DNA from: Piper betle
Lineage: Eukaryota; Streptophyta; Magnoliopsida; Piperales; Piperaceae
Assembly (NCBI GenBank): GCA_033002965.1
Contig: JAURVB010003213.1
Coordinates: forward strand, 1 to 64,000
Length of the DNA: 64,000 bases
Direction of reading: 5' to 3'
Part shown: positions 14,071-25,729 of the stretch, one piece after another
Layout of the letters: the number at the start of each line of letters is the position of its first letter
How positions within the stretch are numbered: position 1 is the stretch's first letter
The notes under the pieces: model-generated
Seen by the model: the letters and a program-made list of their open reading frames with translations, nothing else
Databases searched by the model: none
Told to the model about the DNA's origin: nothing
Program-made: the position numbers and the translations under genes

Positions 14071-14121
14071 TTTACAGGCGCAGGGCAGCGCCCCCTCTAT
14101 ATATATATATATATATATATA

Positions 14122-14342
14122 AAAGCAAATCTATTCATTCCCCACTCCCAAAATATTGGGTAAATGTCAAGTGCTTGTTATAAATTTCAGAAATTACAGG
14201 GTAAACATTACAGTTGTTTGTCATCCAAAAGAGCTATGATAAATGATAATTGGACAAAAGTTGTAGAAATAAATACATAACAAAAACATAACAGCTAATT
14301 ACAAGGAATATAAATAGTGTATTACATATGGTATCAGAGTAT
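14122..14342 (+). mobile_element. Possible LTR end with tRNA-Met primer site relic
   Basis: TGGTATCAGAGT at 14,331-14,342 matches the primer-binding site of many plant LTR retrotransposons (TGGTATCAGAGC) with one terminal change, and follows a TATAAATA motif. The preceding AT-rich bases may be an LTR 3' end, but I found no matching second LTR and no coding region downstream, so this is at most a remnant. Confidence 0.35.
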
Positions 14343-15465
14343 TGTAAGACCCATTAAGTAAAACCTATATCTAATATGTAGTATATTAAGAGTTGGTTTA
14401 TTAATAAAAATAGATTATAAATTTTTATTTTTAATTAATTACTTTTAAAAGAATAATTAGACATATATGTTTGCACTTTAGTAGGGTAATTACAGTTTGT
14501 ATTTAAATTAAAGAAAAATATTAATTGCATATTTAGGTTTAGGTTCAGATTTTTAATATTAGATCTAGTTTGAGTCTTGCAAAACCATTTGATAATATTA
14601 GCTAAGGGATATTCATAGACAATAAAAAAATGCCGTTACCAAAGTGAATGGTAATATTATTTTATCTAATTGTCATTCGTATAAGGCTATATTCCTTTGA
14701 AAAAAAGTATAATTTTTAGCTAACAGGTAGGTTTAATAATAATTTTTAACATATGACAATATTATTAATAAAAAAATTTAAAATAAAATAATGACATAAA
14801 GTTATTTATAAATATTAACTAGATATTTACAATTCATGTGTTTTTATTATTTTTACAATAAATATTATTGGCTCCTCTTAATCTAAAAAACAAGGTTTTC
14901 GAGTGACTCATTTTTAAATCATTAACCGGCCCAGTCTTCTATTACTAAATGACTATTACATATATAAAACAAAAGATTTTTAACACAACATTATCACGCA
15001 TCATCTAATTATTTTAAAGTAACAATAATATCATTTTTCATTTATATATTTAAATTATGATCCGGGAGGTGTCCTTAAATATTTTTATAATATTGACATT
15101 TATTTCTTAGTTATCAATTTAAATTATATTCCACCCCCCCCTTATTATTACAAATCAGAGTATACAAATCTAAATTATGTAAAGTCAGATTGTATTTTAA
15201 ATTTAATACGTCTAAGTAAGTAAATCTATAAAATTAATAAATTAATAAATATCAACTGATTAATAAATATAACCTAGAAGATTATTATAAATAAATAACC
15301 AGCATAATACAAATTAAATAATATAAAAAATGTTACAGAAAAAAACTAATTGACATATAATATATTTTAATTCAATTTCAATTATTTTACAATAAATAAA
15401 AATACAAATAATAAAAAAATCATTTAATACCGATTATCGACAAAACAACTCGTTCAAATATTCTG

Positions 15466-15484
15466 GGCCCCGCAAAACGGGGCC
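15466..15484. repeat. GC-rich perfect hairpin
   Basis: GGCCCCG-CAAAA-CGGGGCC: a 7-bp stem with a 5-base loop inside otherwise AT-rich DNA. Confidence 0.8.
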
Positions 15485-15520
15485 ACAGCCGACACGAACT
15501 TACCAGCATCCCCATGCTTC

Positions 15521-15537
15521 CACGTGCGCTGCACGTG
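15521..15537. promoter_or_regulatory. Paired G-boxes
   Basis: Two CACGTG cores (15,521-15,526 and 15,532-15,537) lie 11 bp apart centre to centre, about one helical turn. CACGTG is the known binding core of plant bZIP and bHLH factors. They are 1.8 kb upstream of the AHL start codon, so the target gene is uncertain. Confidence 0.45.
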
Positions 15538-16721
15538 ACTCTTGAAGCTTGGACCAAATGGTAATAGCACTCGCGAGTTAAGGGTAATTTTGTCTTTTCA
15601 CAATTTTGCAAAAAGACAAATTAGGGGCCGGTCAGTGGTGGGAAAAGGCGGGCTTGGCAGCTTTAAATTCGCCCGTATTTATTATTTTTCTATTTTCGAT
15701 AAAATAAATTAATTCCTGCCCGAATCTATAACAAATCATTGCCAATTTCTCCCCACTTATATAAAATAATACTAATCATTTTTTATTAACGAAATAATCC
15801 AGTCTACGGCCTTTTTTGGGTCTTCTCCTCCCACCATCTCCCAACCAGAAAGTAGAAATGGACCGAAAAGAAAATCAAAGCTTTTTTTTTTTTTAAACAG
15901 AAAACAAATTTCGAGGTTCTATTTTTAGTTCCATGGGAACAGTTTGACTCGCCACATGATAGCCCATTTTGTTCACACGAATCTCTATGTTTTTTTATAA
16001 TGAATTATTTTATTTATAAATTGAATATAAGATTTGAAATAGTAAAACTCGAAAAGTCCAAATAAATTGAAGCCAAAATGTTCAAGACAATTTTATATTA
16101 ACAAAATTTTATTTGATTTTCTCTTTTAAGCAGAAGTACGTAAAAAAACACACACACACACTAATAAAACATCAAAAAAATTAATACAAAATTGTCTTTC
16201 AATAATATTATTATACACCCACTAAATTTAATATATAAGAGCCTCAAATCCCAACCAACAAATACTTTTAACTTTTGCGCCACAGCATTAATTAATTTTT
16301 CTTAAACTAAACCTCTCAACTTCACACCTAACTTGTTCTTAACATTATGGGCCTAAAAAATTTAAAATAAATTAACTTGAATTTAACTCAAATAACCCTA
16401 ATTTTAAAGGCAAGTAAGTCAAATTATATATATTGTGACAGACAATTAAAAAATCCGGTTAGTGGCAAACTTGCAACCTATCAATGCTAAATACCAACGA
16501 GCAAATTGAGTCTAAGACGAACCCATCAACAGAACAAATTAATAAAGAATCAATTATAGACAAAAACATCAAGTTTGAAATTGATCTATTTTAAACAGTA
16601 ATAATTAGGTAACATAATATTTTAATATTTTTTTAATAATATTATAATTTTAAATTAAATAAATATTAAGAGGCCGAAAATCTATGAAGATGGAAAACAC
16701 GGATATCCATTTTTCGCCTAA

Positions 16722-17075
16722 AAGCGGGAAGCGGAAATTTCGGATTTTTCCGCCATTAAAGCACCTTGCTTTCTCACGGCAAAGCTCGGAGGCTGCGAGC
16801 TAGCTGCTTCTCCTTCTCTCCTTTCCGAGATCAGAAGGGTCAGTTCTACACCTCTACTCTTCCGAAAGTTGGATTCTTTCGGGTGCCCAAGCGATCCATG
16901 TTTTGATTGGTAAGGGAAGGGCAGGGAAGGTGGTTTGTTGATCGCCCGGTGCTGCCCTGCTTTGGGAGTTGAGAAGGAGAGGCGAGGTGGTTGGTTGCTA
17001 TTTGTTTTTTCTATTTTTCTGGGCTTTCCCGCAGAGCGGGAAGCGGAAATTTCGGGCTTTTACAGCCATTAAAGC
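16722..17075 (+). repeat. Direct repeat in the AHL leader region
   Basis: About 41 bases beginning AGCGGGAAGCGGAAATTTCG occur at 16,722-16,762 and again at 17,034-17,075 with a few changes, about 312 bp apart. They bracket a CT-rich, probably transcribed leader of the AHL gene. Confidence 0.7.
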
Positions 17076-17350
17076 GGCTCCGAAGCTTTTGACTGCATGG
17101 TCGTTTGCAGAGTCTGTGGAGATCCTCTGAAAGTTTGAGTCTTTTTTTGGCTCGTTGAAGGATCAGCTACTGTTTTTGGAGCTGGGAAGAAGGTACAAGG
17201 TTGGAGCTTTGGCAGGGGGTTTAATGGCGGCGGCGGTCTTTGGAAGAATCTGCGCTTTGGAAGCTTCGAAAGTGCTGCTTCTTCCCGCTTGAAGCGGTGG
17301 TGGAGGTCTGTGTGTCGGGGTTCTGGGGTTTTTGGGAGAGCTGTGCATGC

Positions 17351-20300
17351 ATGGAAGCGGAAAAGGCGGCGACTTCTCCGGCTACGGCGCCGACGGTTGT
17401 GGCTGGGGTGACGCCGGTGCCGCCGACGCCGGCGGTGGCGGCGAGGGGCGATAACCCTACCCCGGTCGGGGCGTCTGCCGGCGTCTGCTCCGGCAGTGGC
17501 GCAGGCCCCGGCGAAGGATGCGGAGGCGGTTCCCGGGTCGGCCGGCCCGCCGAAGAAGAAGAGAGGGCGGCCGCGGAAGTACGCGCCGGACGGTAGCGTG
17601 CTGGCGCTGTCGCCGATGCCCATATCGTCGTCGGCGCCGGCGGAGTTCCCTGGTTCGAAGCGGGGTAGAGGGCGGCCGGCCGGGTCTCTGAGCAAGCACA
17701 GAATAGACCTCGACTTCTCAGGTAGCGTTTGAAAGATCTTAACTTTGTCCGCTAGTTTCGGGTTTTGATTGATGTGATTTAACCATTGTTCTAGCTGATG
17801 GTGATGGAGTCGGTGATTAGCAGTTTTAGCTCATTGCTTCAGATTTGGTTCAAATCCTACTTAGTCGTGGGACCTGTGATTAAAATGTGTGTATGTCTTC
17901 GAATGTGGTCGATGTTTGGCTTTATGATCTTTTGATGTAAGCAAAGCATATGGTGTTACATCGTGTTGATTCTGGTGAGGTGGGTCCTGAGGAAGAACTG
18001 GTGTTTCTGCCCTGGTGTGAGGTGTTTTGCAGCAGTTCTTGTACTTTGGGGGGGACGACCTGAAACGTCAACTTTGAAAGTTCCGATCTTTGGGACAAAT
18101 TCTCCAACTGCGTTGTTTCTTTTCGTTTTTTCCGGCAGCTTGTGTTTGGAACGTGCTTAGTATTTTTGCCTTGGAAAAAACGTGTGTAATATGTGTATGT
18201 ATGTTTGGTATAATGAATTTCGTTGTGTGGTTATGGATCATGCTTTTGTGGCATTTATTGTGTTTCATTAAGCTTGATTTGATTCCAGGAGACTGGGGTG
18301 GAATCTCCGTCGGTGGAAGCTTTATTCCTCACATCATCACTGTTCCTGCTGGTGAGGTATGGCTTGCCTTAGAGAGCGGCTTTTATTTTCTAATTACAAC
18401 TTATCGAGTTTGTTTTCTTTGTGAATCTGATGTAATTACGAAATATTAGCCATGCAAATGCCGGATTTCTAAAAACATGAAGTTGATGATGGCGGATGAT
18501 ATCGCCCAACATGAGCAATACTCTTGGAATATGGCCATTATCTTTTGAAATTCTATCTCTCGTTCATTTGTGTGTGTCTGGGGGGGCTTTTGGAACAATA
18601 CTGTGTGACATACTTCTGAGCGTATGCATTTTTTTGGATGTGTCAGGATGTTACCATGAAGATCATTTCTTTTTCTCAACAAGGGCCAAGGGCCATCTGC
18701 ATACTATCTGCGAATGGTGCTATTTCAAATGTTACACTGCGTCAGCCTGATTCTTCTGGTGGTACGTTGACTTATGAGGTATGACAAAATTTATCTGTAT
18801 TTCATCCTTCTTAGCCTAATGCTTTGGTGCCATTAAGTAAATGTGAATTTTAATTGAAAGATGATCACATGGAATTTTTCAAATTTGTGTAATATTTATT
18901 TGTGCGTATTACAGCCTGCGAATATGCATATTGCAGTTTGGTGTTATGAAAAATGACTAGCAACCAATGCCAAATATTTAGGAACGGTAGGATGGGACAT
19001 CACAAGAACTTCTGGATTGCAGAATTTTTAATTTTTGGCTCAGTATTATTGTTTTTGGTTATGCCTATTTTCTGCTTTAACGTTGTTAAATTGAATATGT
19101 TGTCTGATGATGATGTAGGGCCGATTTGAGATACTTTCTTTGTCTGGATCATTTATGCCAACAGAAAGTGGAGGAGCAAGGAGTAGGTCTGGTGGGATGA
19201 GTGTTTCACTAGCTAGCCCTGATGGTCGTGTGGTTGGGGGAGGAGTTGCTGGTCTTTTGATTGCTGCAAGTCCTGTGCAGGTAATGTTTGGGCTTACAGC
19301 TTAATTTGTATTCTAAGTAACTTTGTTTTATTTGTTTACGATGGTTATCTGTATGTAAATGATGGTTAAAAAATGGTATGTCTTTGTTCAACACACCTTC
19401 CACAGCAGAAACATCTACTGAATGAAAGCTGATGGTAATGAGTTTTTTCAATATAATTGTCTTTCTTATCATGTTGGGCTAGGGTCTATATGACCAATCA
19501 TGATCCAGTTGCAATTCATTGCTAGTAAGATTAAAAGAGACGAGCTGTGCATTTTGAGCATATGCATTTTGGTTTGGGCATAAAATAGCATGGAACAAAG
19601 TTTTTGCTGAATAATTGCTTGCAGGAACATGATGTTTGTTATCTTTGCATCATTCTAAAAATTTGAAACAAAACATCAGGCCTGGCAATTTGCAGGTTTC
19701 ATATCATTTTATTCTTGATGTTTCAAAAATTCCCATTTGCTGTTTTCCTGTATCAATTTTTATAGTTTTTATCAATGAGGGAGGGTTGATATTATGCGTT
19801 ATCTTCTTTTAGGTTTTTAATTCTTCTATTTCCTTCTACCATACAGCAGCTTTCGTGGTGCTGTGGTTTTTGGTAGACTATGGTAGTTTAGCTTTTAATA
19901 TTAATTTTTGTAATACAAATCATAGCTGTAAAATTGGATCATTTACAGACGGATGCATCCATTGTGCCCAATGCTGATGATTTTGTATCTTTAGAAATTC
20001 AATGACAAATTATTGGTTACATGTGAAGTAGTAGAGCGTCTTATTCTGACAATTTTGGGTTCACCGAAGTATATTGTTCTCAGGTTGTGGTTGGAAGTTT
20101 TGTGCCTTTCATTCCCGAACAAAAGGCCAGGAAGCCTAAAACTGATTCTAATACGTGCTCTATGCCGGTTGCTACAATTCCAGCTTCCTCGACGGACGTG
20201 GATGATTCCTTTATACTTCAAGCTCGTCCGTCAACAACCCCCCGACCACCAGATCTAACATCTTCCTTCCGTGCAGAAACTTGGGGAGTCTTACACCCCA

Positions 20301-20359
20301 TGGCAGAAACTAGAACCTCATCTTCTACTGACATTAATGTTTCCTTGCCTGGAGAATAA
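17351..20359 (+). CDS. AHL: AT-hook motif nuclear-localized protein (AHL), five exons
   Basis: Exons are 17351-17721, 18289-18356, 18647-18778, 19119-19280 and 20084-20359, about 335 residues, normal for the two-AT-hook, intron-containing AHL class. Exon 1 encodes AT-hook 1 (PPKKKRGRPRKYAPDGS) and AT-hook 2 (KRGRGRPAGS). Exons 2-5 encode the PPC domain (FIPHIITVPAGEDVTMKI; ILSANGAISNVTLRQ; GRFEILSLSGSF; VVVGSFVPF). Family members bind AT-rich DNA in the nucleus and regulate transcription. The oddity is in exon 1. The ATG at 17,351 opens an alanine/proline-rich N-terminus, but the AT-hook frame is shifted by one base and reaches a stop upstream at about 17,409, with no ATG before the first hook. 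One surplus base in the GC-rich run about 17,460-17,490 would explain it. The frame is clean from exon 2 on. Confidence 0.88.
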
Positions 20360-21174
20360 TTGCAGGAGACTCTAAATTCTTACATGACCCGTCGGAATTC
20401 TCTCATTACTTGTGACTGACATAAAGACTTTGACTCCTATATTAGGAATTGTAGCAATCCCAGAGGGAGCGTAACCCAGCTTAAATTTATTATTGAAAGG
20501 TACCACGAGGAACTGGAGGAACGTCGTTTGTCATCAATGCCTGTTGAGATGGGGTGTGATTGTTGTCTTTTAGATCTTTATTGTGCTTGAGTTTGCAATT
20601 TTCGAGACTTTGTCTGTCAGTGTTGTGTGATTGGTTTTTGACCATCGTTGCTTTAAATTCTCCTTGAGAAATTGGATCATTAGTTATTGTGGTCTCCTTC
20701 GCTCCCTTTGCTTGTTTCTTTTAAAACTGATCGCATCACCTTTCATGTTAACGAAAGAAATCAACTCCTTAGTCATATTTGCACCTCTGTTTCTTAATGA
20801 GATGACCTGCTTGACTAGTCTGGTCCATAAGGTCTAACAAAGTGTTCCTGAAATTCTGCAAACTAGGCAAAAATTTTAGAAAGACCATATCCAATCCACG
20901 TCGCAAGTATAACTTAGCAAATGTTCTGTGTATAGATATAACGGCAGCTTTCAGAGGAAAACACAAGGTCATACTATGTCGTTGGATAAATTTCTGCTCT
21001 CCTTGCTGTGCCAAGGAATAACCCAGTGGGCCAACACGGGGAAGCATTTCAAATTACAAAGATGATAATATAGTTCTCTTAACGCAAATTCAGTGATGTC
21101 AATCAGCTAATTGATCTTCATTGGGATAACAAGATGAGCCAGCGAGGCAACGTCGAAGAGGTACTTCGAGTGTT
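20360..21174. other. AHL 3' UTR and short convergent intergenic region
   Basis: AHL 3' untranslated sequence runs into the 3' side of the convergent DUF7054 gene. No further gene is seen. Confidence 0.5.
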
Positions 21175-22014
21175 CTACAGCAGAAAGCCCATGAAACTCA
21201 GCCACGAGCTGCTACGAGTGCGCTTGCTCCCCTGGGTCGCCGCCTCGTTTGAGCCGGAATTGCACCCACTTAGCCGTTTTGGACACAAGAAGAAATTCCT
21301 AGAGCCCAATGTGATGAGTTTCTCCTTTGGGTTCAGACCTGCACAAACCACAACCCAAGCCCCCTTCGAATGAATATTCTCCAAAGTTCGAACGATTCAT
21401 TTTAACATCTTATCAGTAATCTGTTCTCTCAGTGTTTCATAAATCCTGGCCTAAAAGACTCGTGTTGTGGCATATATTCCATTTATAAACAGCACGTAAA
21501 ACCGCATCAATCAAACAAAATTTACGTAACATATCAACTACTGTCATTCTATTGATTTTCAATAAAAAAAGTTAAAGATCAAAGCACATTAGTCTTCACA
21601 AAATGAAAAACAGCTTCTTACTAAAAGAAAAGAATGAAAGAAAGGTTTTGGAACCCAAAGCTTACTTTCAAGGCTAAAGGAGGAATAATGGAGCTCAAAA
21701 GCTCTTGGGTCGACGTCGGCAAGGAGCGGCAGCCGTCCCTCCTTTACATACTCCTCCACCGCCGCCTCCACCAGCTCCTCCACTGTGCTCTCCGGCGACA
21801 TCACAATGTGGACCGCCCCGACGCTGCCCTGCACCGTCACGTTCCACAGAAGCTTCGACGGAGCATCACCAACCAGGTTCCCGCTGCTCGGACTCCTCGA
21901 CACCAAGCTGCTTCGGAACCGTTGCAGATCCGGGTGGCTCTCCGGTCGGTGGAGCGGCCTTGGGCGGGCATCCGCCGGCAGTGGGCCTTGGAAGGACGCC
22001 GGACGGCCGGTCAT
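21175..22014 (-). CDS. DUF7054 protein (At4g22758-like), two exons
   Basis: Exon 1 is 22014-21666 and exon 2 is 21338-21175, joined in frame as SLES|LNPKEKL across a GT-AG intron of about 330 bp. The product is about 170 residues. The core has a ubiquitin-like flavour: NVTVQGSVGAVHIVMSPEST, then EELVEAAVEEYVKEGR, FELHYSSFSLES and LGSRNFFLCPK. This is the layout of the plant DUF7054 family known as uncharacterized protein At4g22758-like. The N-terminal 50 residues are rich in arginine, proline and serine, and the C-terminus is low in complexity. The function of the family is unknown to me; no catalytic motif is visible. Exon 1 is very GC-rich. The frame is intact. Confidence 0.85.
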
Positions 22015-23548
22015 CCTCGCCGGGGCCGGCCAATCTGATCAATCCACTTCTGCTGGTTTGAGTGGCGGAAGACGAGGAGCGAGGAGAACCAGAGAAGAGA
22101 AGAGATTTTTATTGCACCGGATTTTATATTTAATCACGATCTTGCCATTGAGAGTTATAAAACTTTTTTATGTTGAATGGCATAATCGTGAATATATAGA
22201 TATAGATGTCTTATTGAAAATAGTGGATGCCGACGTCGACGTGGAACGGTCGGCGCTTGGCGGCTTTTGGCGGGTGTGCGGCTGTCGTTTTTTAGGGCAT
22301 AATAAAATTATTTTCTTATTTCTAAAAAAAATCTTTTAATTTGCAATTTTCTTTTATTGATTTATTGTCCCCTTCTTGCTTCAAAAGACCGACGACCTTA
22401 GTCTTTAGGAAAAATAAACCATATATTTATAAGTGACCTTATTTTTTAATTCAGGAGCTCTAGAAAAATTTTAAATGGTTAAACTTATTAAAATTAGTAT
22501 ATATGTATTATAATATATTTTATTATCAAATTAATCATGACTATCTTATCTCGCCCACTTATTTATGTGCTCTCTCGGGAAATTTTTTTCTCTTTTTCTT
22601 ATCTATTAAAATAAGAGAAAAAAAGAATTTAATTTTTTTGTAAAACTCTTTTTTTCTTATTAGTGAGTATATAGGTGGCGAATCATAATTATTTTGTACT
22701 TTTTTGAATGTAATCACACTTAAGACAAGTTTTATTTGGGCCATTTAAGTATATTTCTAAAAACACACATTGAAGTTGAAATATCTAAAAAATGGAAAAA
22801 TTATCCGACCACCCAAATATTATAATTGAAATTTTAAACAAAGGTCTCGAGTCTAATCTAGCGATCCTACATGAAAATCATCTTAAAAAAGGCTGTCACA
22901 GCAACGTAATCGGTGGAGATGGAATGATGTAGAGTATTTACATTGTGAAAAAAATGATGTACTTTGTGACGTAATCATTGGTGTTGAACTTTAAATAGCA
23001 CGTATTTATTTATTTATGGATCGTCAACTTGGTAGTTGTTTGATTAAAACCTTTCTCTGTCATGACATAGATGGCCGTTCGAGTTGGTGTTTGCCTGTTT
23101 GCAACTTACACATCGTTTCTCATCTGTTATTCAACTCTTCAAAATTTTTTATTTGCAGACCGTTCATACTTCAAAAGAAAATCAAAGCAAGATATATGTT
23201 CATCTTTTAAGTCTGGTATAATATATGAATCTGTCTATCCTGATTGATTAACATGTAACACAATAAAATGCATCTGTGCTAATATCTTGCTACTACAACT
23301 TCAGAACAGTTCCAATATTGCCAAGGAGAGGCCAACCGATCGGGAAGACAAAGACGGGAAGGGGAGCCTTCACTTCTTGAAAAGATGGTCACTGCCCAAT
23401 TATAATTGGCCACGAATATTGTGCACGTATCATCTTCTGCTACCTCTCATATGCTCGCTAGCCTTGCTTATAACATAACATATCCCACTAACACTACTTC
23501 ATGGTATAGCTCTTCCACCAACGCCACCACCACCTCACTTCTATAACG
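22015..23548. other. Intergenic DNA between divergent genes
   Basis: Shared upstream region of the DUF7054 gene (leftward) and the SMO1 gene (rightward). It is mostly AT-rich. The open frame over 21.7-22.3 kb on the plus strand is the antisense of the DUF7054 exon. No separate gene is seen. Confidence 0.5.
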
Positions 23549-25416
23549 ATGCTGCCTTACAAGACAACGGAGGCGGCGGAGGAGGCGTTGGGGCGGCGGC
23601 TGACCACGGCGGAGTGGTTATGGTTCGCCTACTCTGCCGACATGGACGAGCTGTGGCTCTACTGCCATAGCGCCATCGTCCTCATCCTCACCTTCTCCCT
23701 CGCCTCCCTCCCCCTAGCCATCCTCGAGCTCCGCCGGCCGGATGTACTTGACAGGTATAAGCTCCAGCCCAATGTCCGGGTGGCCGCAGTCTCCATGATC
23801 AAGTGCTACAAGGACGCTGTCTGCACCTTGGTGTTTGCCTTTGGTCCCCTCCAGCTCTCCTCCTACCCCTTCATCATGGTAGTCTTTTCGACGTACTACC
23901 TAAATTTAAATGGTTTAATTGTTTGTTCTAATTATAAATATTTTCGTAGAAACAAACTAAATAATATATATTTTAAAATTATTGTTATATATACTTAGTC
24001 ATTTATTCTTATTTACAATTTATTATTTATAAATTGTAAATATACTACCTCAATTATTTACTATTTATAAATATACTACCTCAATTATTTACTATTTATT
24101 TATACTCGTCATTACCTTGCCAATAAGTTTCTTTTATATGATCCTTTTTTGCTACTTGTTTGAGTACTATTATTAGGGGAATTAGGTTAATTTCTTTACC
24201 GGGCGAAAAAAAAAGAATGATACCGAGAATAAATAAAATTAATGAGTTAGTGATTTGTGTACATTCACTTCTAAAATAGATCAATATTTTACTATAAATC
24301 ATGAGATAATTATAAGCCCACCGTTGATGTAAACAATAAAAAAACCTTCTTTTTTATGCTCAGTTAATTTTAATACTTAAGGCTAAATCTGTAAAACAAA
24401 AGTGTGCAAACATATCTTATAGATTATAATCGGATACCACAGACACTCAATTTCTAACCCAAAATACGAGAGACAATCACTTGTTGATCTGATACATATC
24501 ATGTCGAAATAACTTCTTTGGTATTTGCAGTGGGTTGGGATCAGGATGGGGTTGCCATTGCCTTCCCGTTGGGAAGTTATCTTCCAGATTCTGGTCTATT
24601 TTCTGATCGAGGACTATGCGAGCTACTGGGTACATCGCCTCCTCCATTCCAAATGGGGCTACGACAAGATCCACAGAGTGCACCATGAATTCACTGCGCC
24701 CATGGGATTTGTAGCCCTGCATGCCCACTGGGCAGAGTTGCTCAGCTTTGGCTTACCCTTCTTCATGGGTCCGGCGTTGGTTCCTTGTCATATCATCACT
24801 TTCTGGCTATGGATGATTTTGAGGCAGATGGAAGCCATTGACACGCATAGCGGGTAATATATGACGACTGTTTTGTGAGCTAGCTTTGGTCTTATTGGTT
24901 TATCAAGTATAACCCTCTATATGTTTGTTTTTTACATTGTTGTACTAGTTATGATTTCCCTCTAAGTCCTACCAAGTACATTCCATTCTATGGAGGAGCA
25001 GAGTACCACGACTACCATCACTACGTTGGCGGACAAATCCAAAGCAATTTCGCATCGGTTTTCACGTACTGTGACTATCTGTATGGCACTAACAAGGTCA
25101 TTATTCACGTTTTGATAACGTTGCATCTCTAATAGAGTATATATATGAAAATGAAAGGAAGGATTCATTCAAGTTTGCTCTTGTCAATTTGCACCAGGGT
25201 TATCGATACAAAAAAAAGCACCTCAACAAGGTAGGAAAGCCTTCCATGATGCACAAACTAAAACTATATTGGGAAATGTGAATGCTGTTAGTCTCATCTA
25301 TGACTCCTTGTACTACAAACTAAAACATTGGGTCATTTTTGTTTGTTTAAATCTATGGACAGATTAAGGAGAAGTTGATGCAAGGAGAACAAACAGCCAT
25401 GATCAATACTCCATAG
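23549..25416 (+). CDS. SMO1: Sterol 4-alpha-methyl oxidase, SMO1 type, five exons
   Basis: Exons are 23549-23878, 24531-24853, 24949-25096, 25198-25230 and 25363-25416, all with GT-AG borders, giving 295 residues, the usual size. This is a membrane-bound di-iron oxygenase of the fatty acid hydroxylase superfamily. The histidine boxes are present: HRLLH (HX3H) and HRVHHE (HX2HH) in exon 2, and HDYHH in exon 3. Hydrophobic segments surround residues 40-60 and 95-145. The N-terminus MLPYKTTEAAEEALGRRLT and the run ETHSG-like DTHSGYDFP are SMO1-like. SMO1 enzymes act in the endoplasmic reticulum on 4,4-dimethylsterols such as 24-methylenecycloartanol in phytosterol synthesis. Assignment to SMO1 rather than SMO2 rests on overall similarity from memory. 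The last exon is short and basic/polar, as in other members. No break was found. Confidence 0.93.
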
Positions 25417-25719
25417 CAACGATGGTCTTGACACTTGAGCGAAAGACCAAATAGCTGCAGTGCAGCATGTAGCTACCTAGATGCGTTGTAAAGCTCAGGA
25501 AGCTATCAGCCAACTTGTGTATCTTCCTTTATGTTAGAGATGGTTTTAATATAAAATGTATTTTTATTTCCCTGGGGATAAAACTTACTATCCTTCATGT
25601 ACCTTGACCTCATGTATATATAGTTAAGAAACTGTTTTATGCAAAAGATAAACTGTTTTGCTGTTTACTTGGCATCTAAAGTTTGTAGATTTTTAAATTT
25701 TGGGCAGTTGTGAACTTGT

Positions 25720-25729
25720 GGCTGATCCA
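25720..25729 (+). repeat. Target site duplication, left copy
   Basis: GGCTGATCCA, repeated exactly at 26,608-26,617 on the far side of the element. Confidence 0.8.

Larger units (their letters stand above)
13252..14097. mobile_element. GC-rich element inserted in (TA)n, Micron-like
   Basis: An 846-bp segment is bounded on both sides by (TA)n tracts (13,219-13,251 and 14,098-14,121). Both ends carry a CCCTGCGC word in inverted orientation and then a subterminal hairpin built on GGGCCGT..CGGCCC: 13,305-13,332 at the left, 13,972-14,005 and 14,035-14,070 at the right. Stems are 9, 13 and 14 bp and perfect. The centre is about 600 bp of very GC-rich DNA, open in several frames on both strands only because stop codons are rare there. 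The rice Micron family is a known precedent for MITEs that target TA microsatellites; calling this one Micron-like is by analogy only. Confidence 0.55.
14343..16790. other. AT-rich intergenic DNA upstream of the AHL gene
   Basis: No coding signal. The only non-AT-rich part is 15,460-15,640, which holds a perfect short palindrome and two adjacent G-boxes listed separately. Confidence 0.55.

Noticed and set aside
17240..17596. A 118-codon frame through AHL exon 1 read as an independent protein.
   Set aside because: Its second half is out of frame with the two AT-hooks, which are the conserved part; it is better read as the AHL N-terminus followed by a frame break.
21634..22339. Plus-strand frames up to 184 codons.
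   Set aside because: Antisense of DUF7054 exon 1; the minus-strand frame has the conserved residues and a matching second exon.
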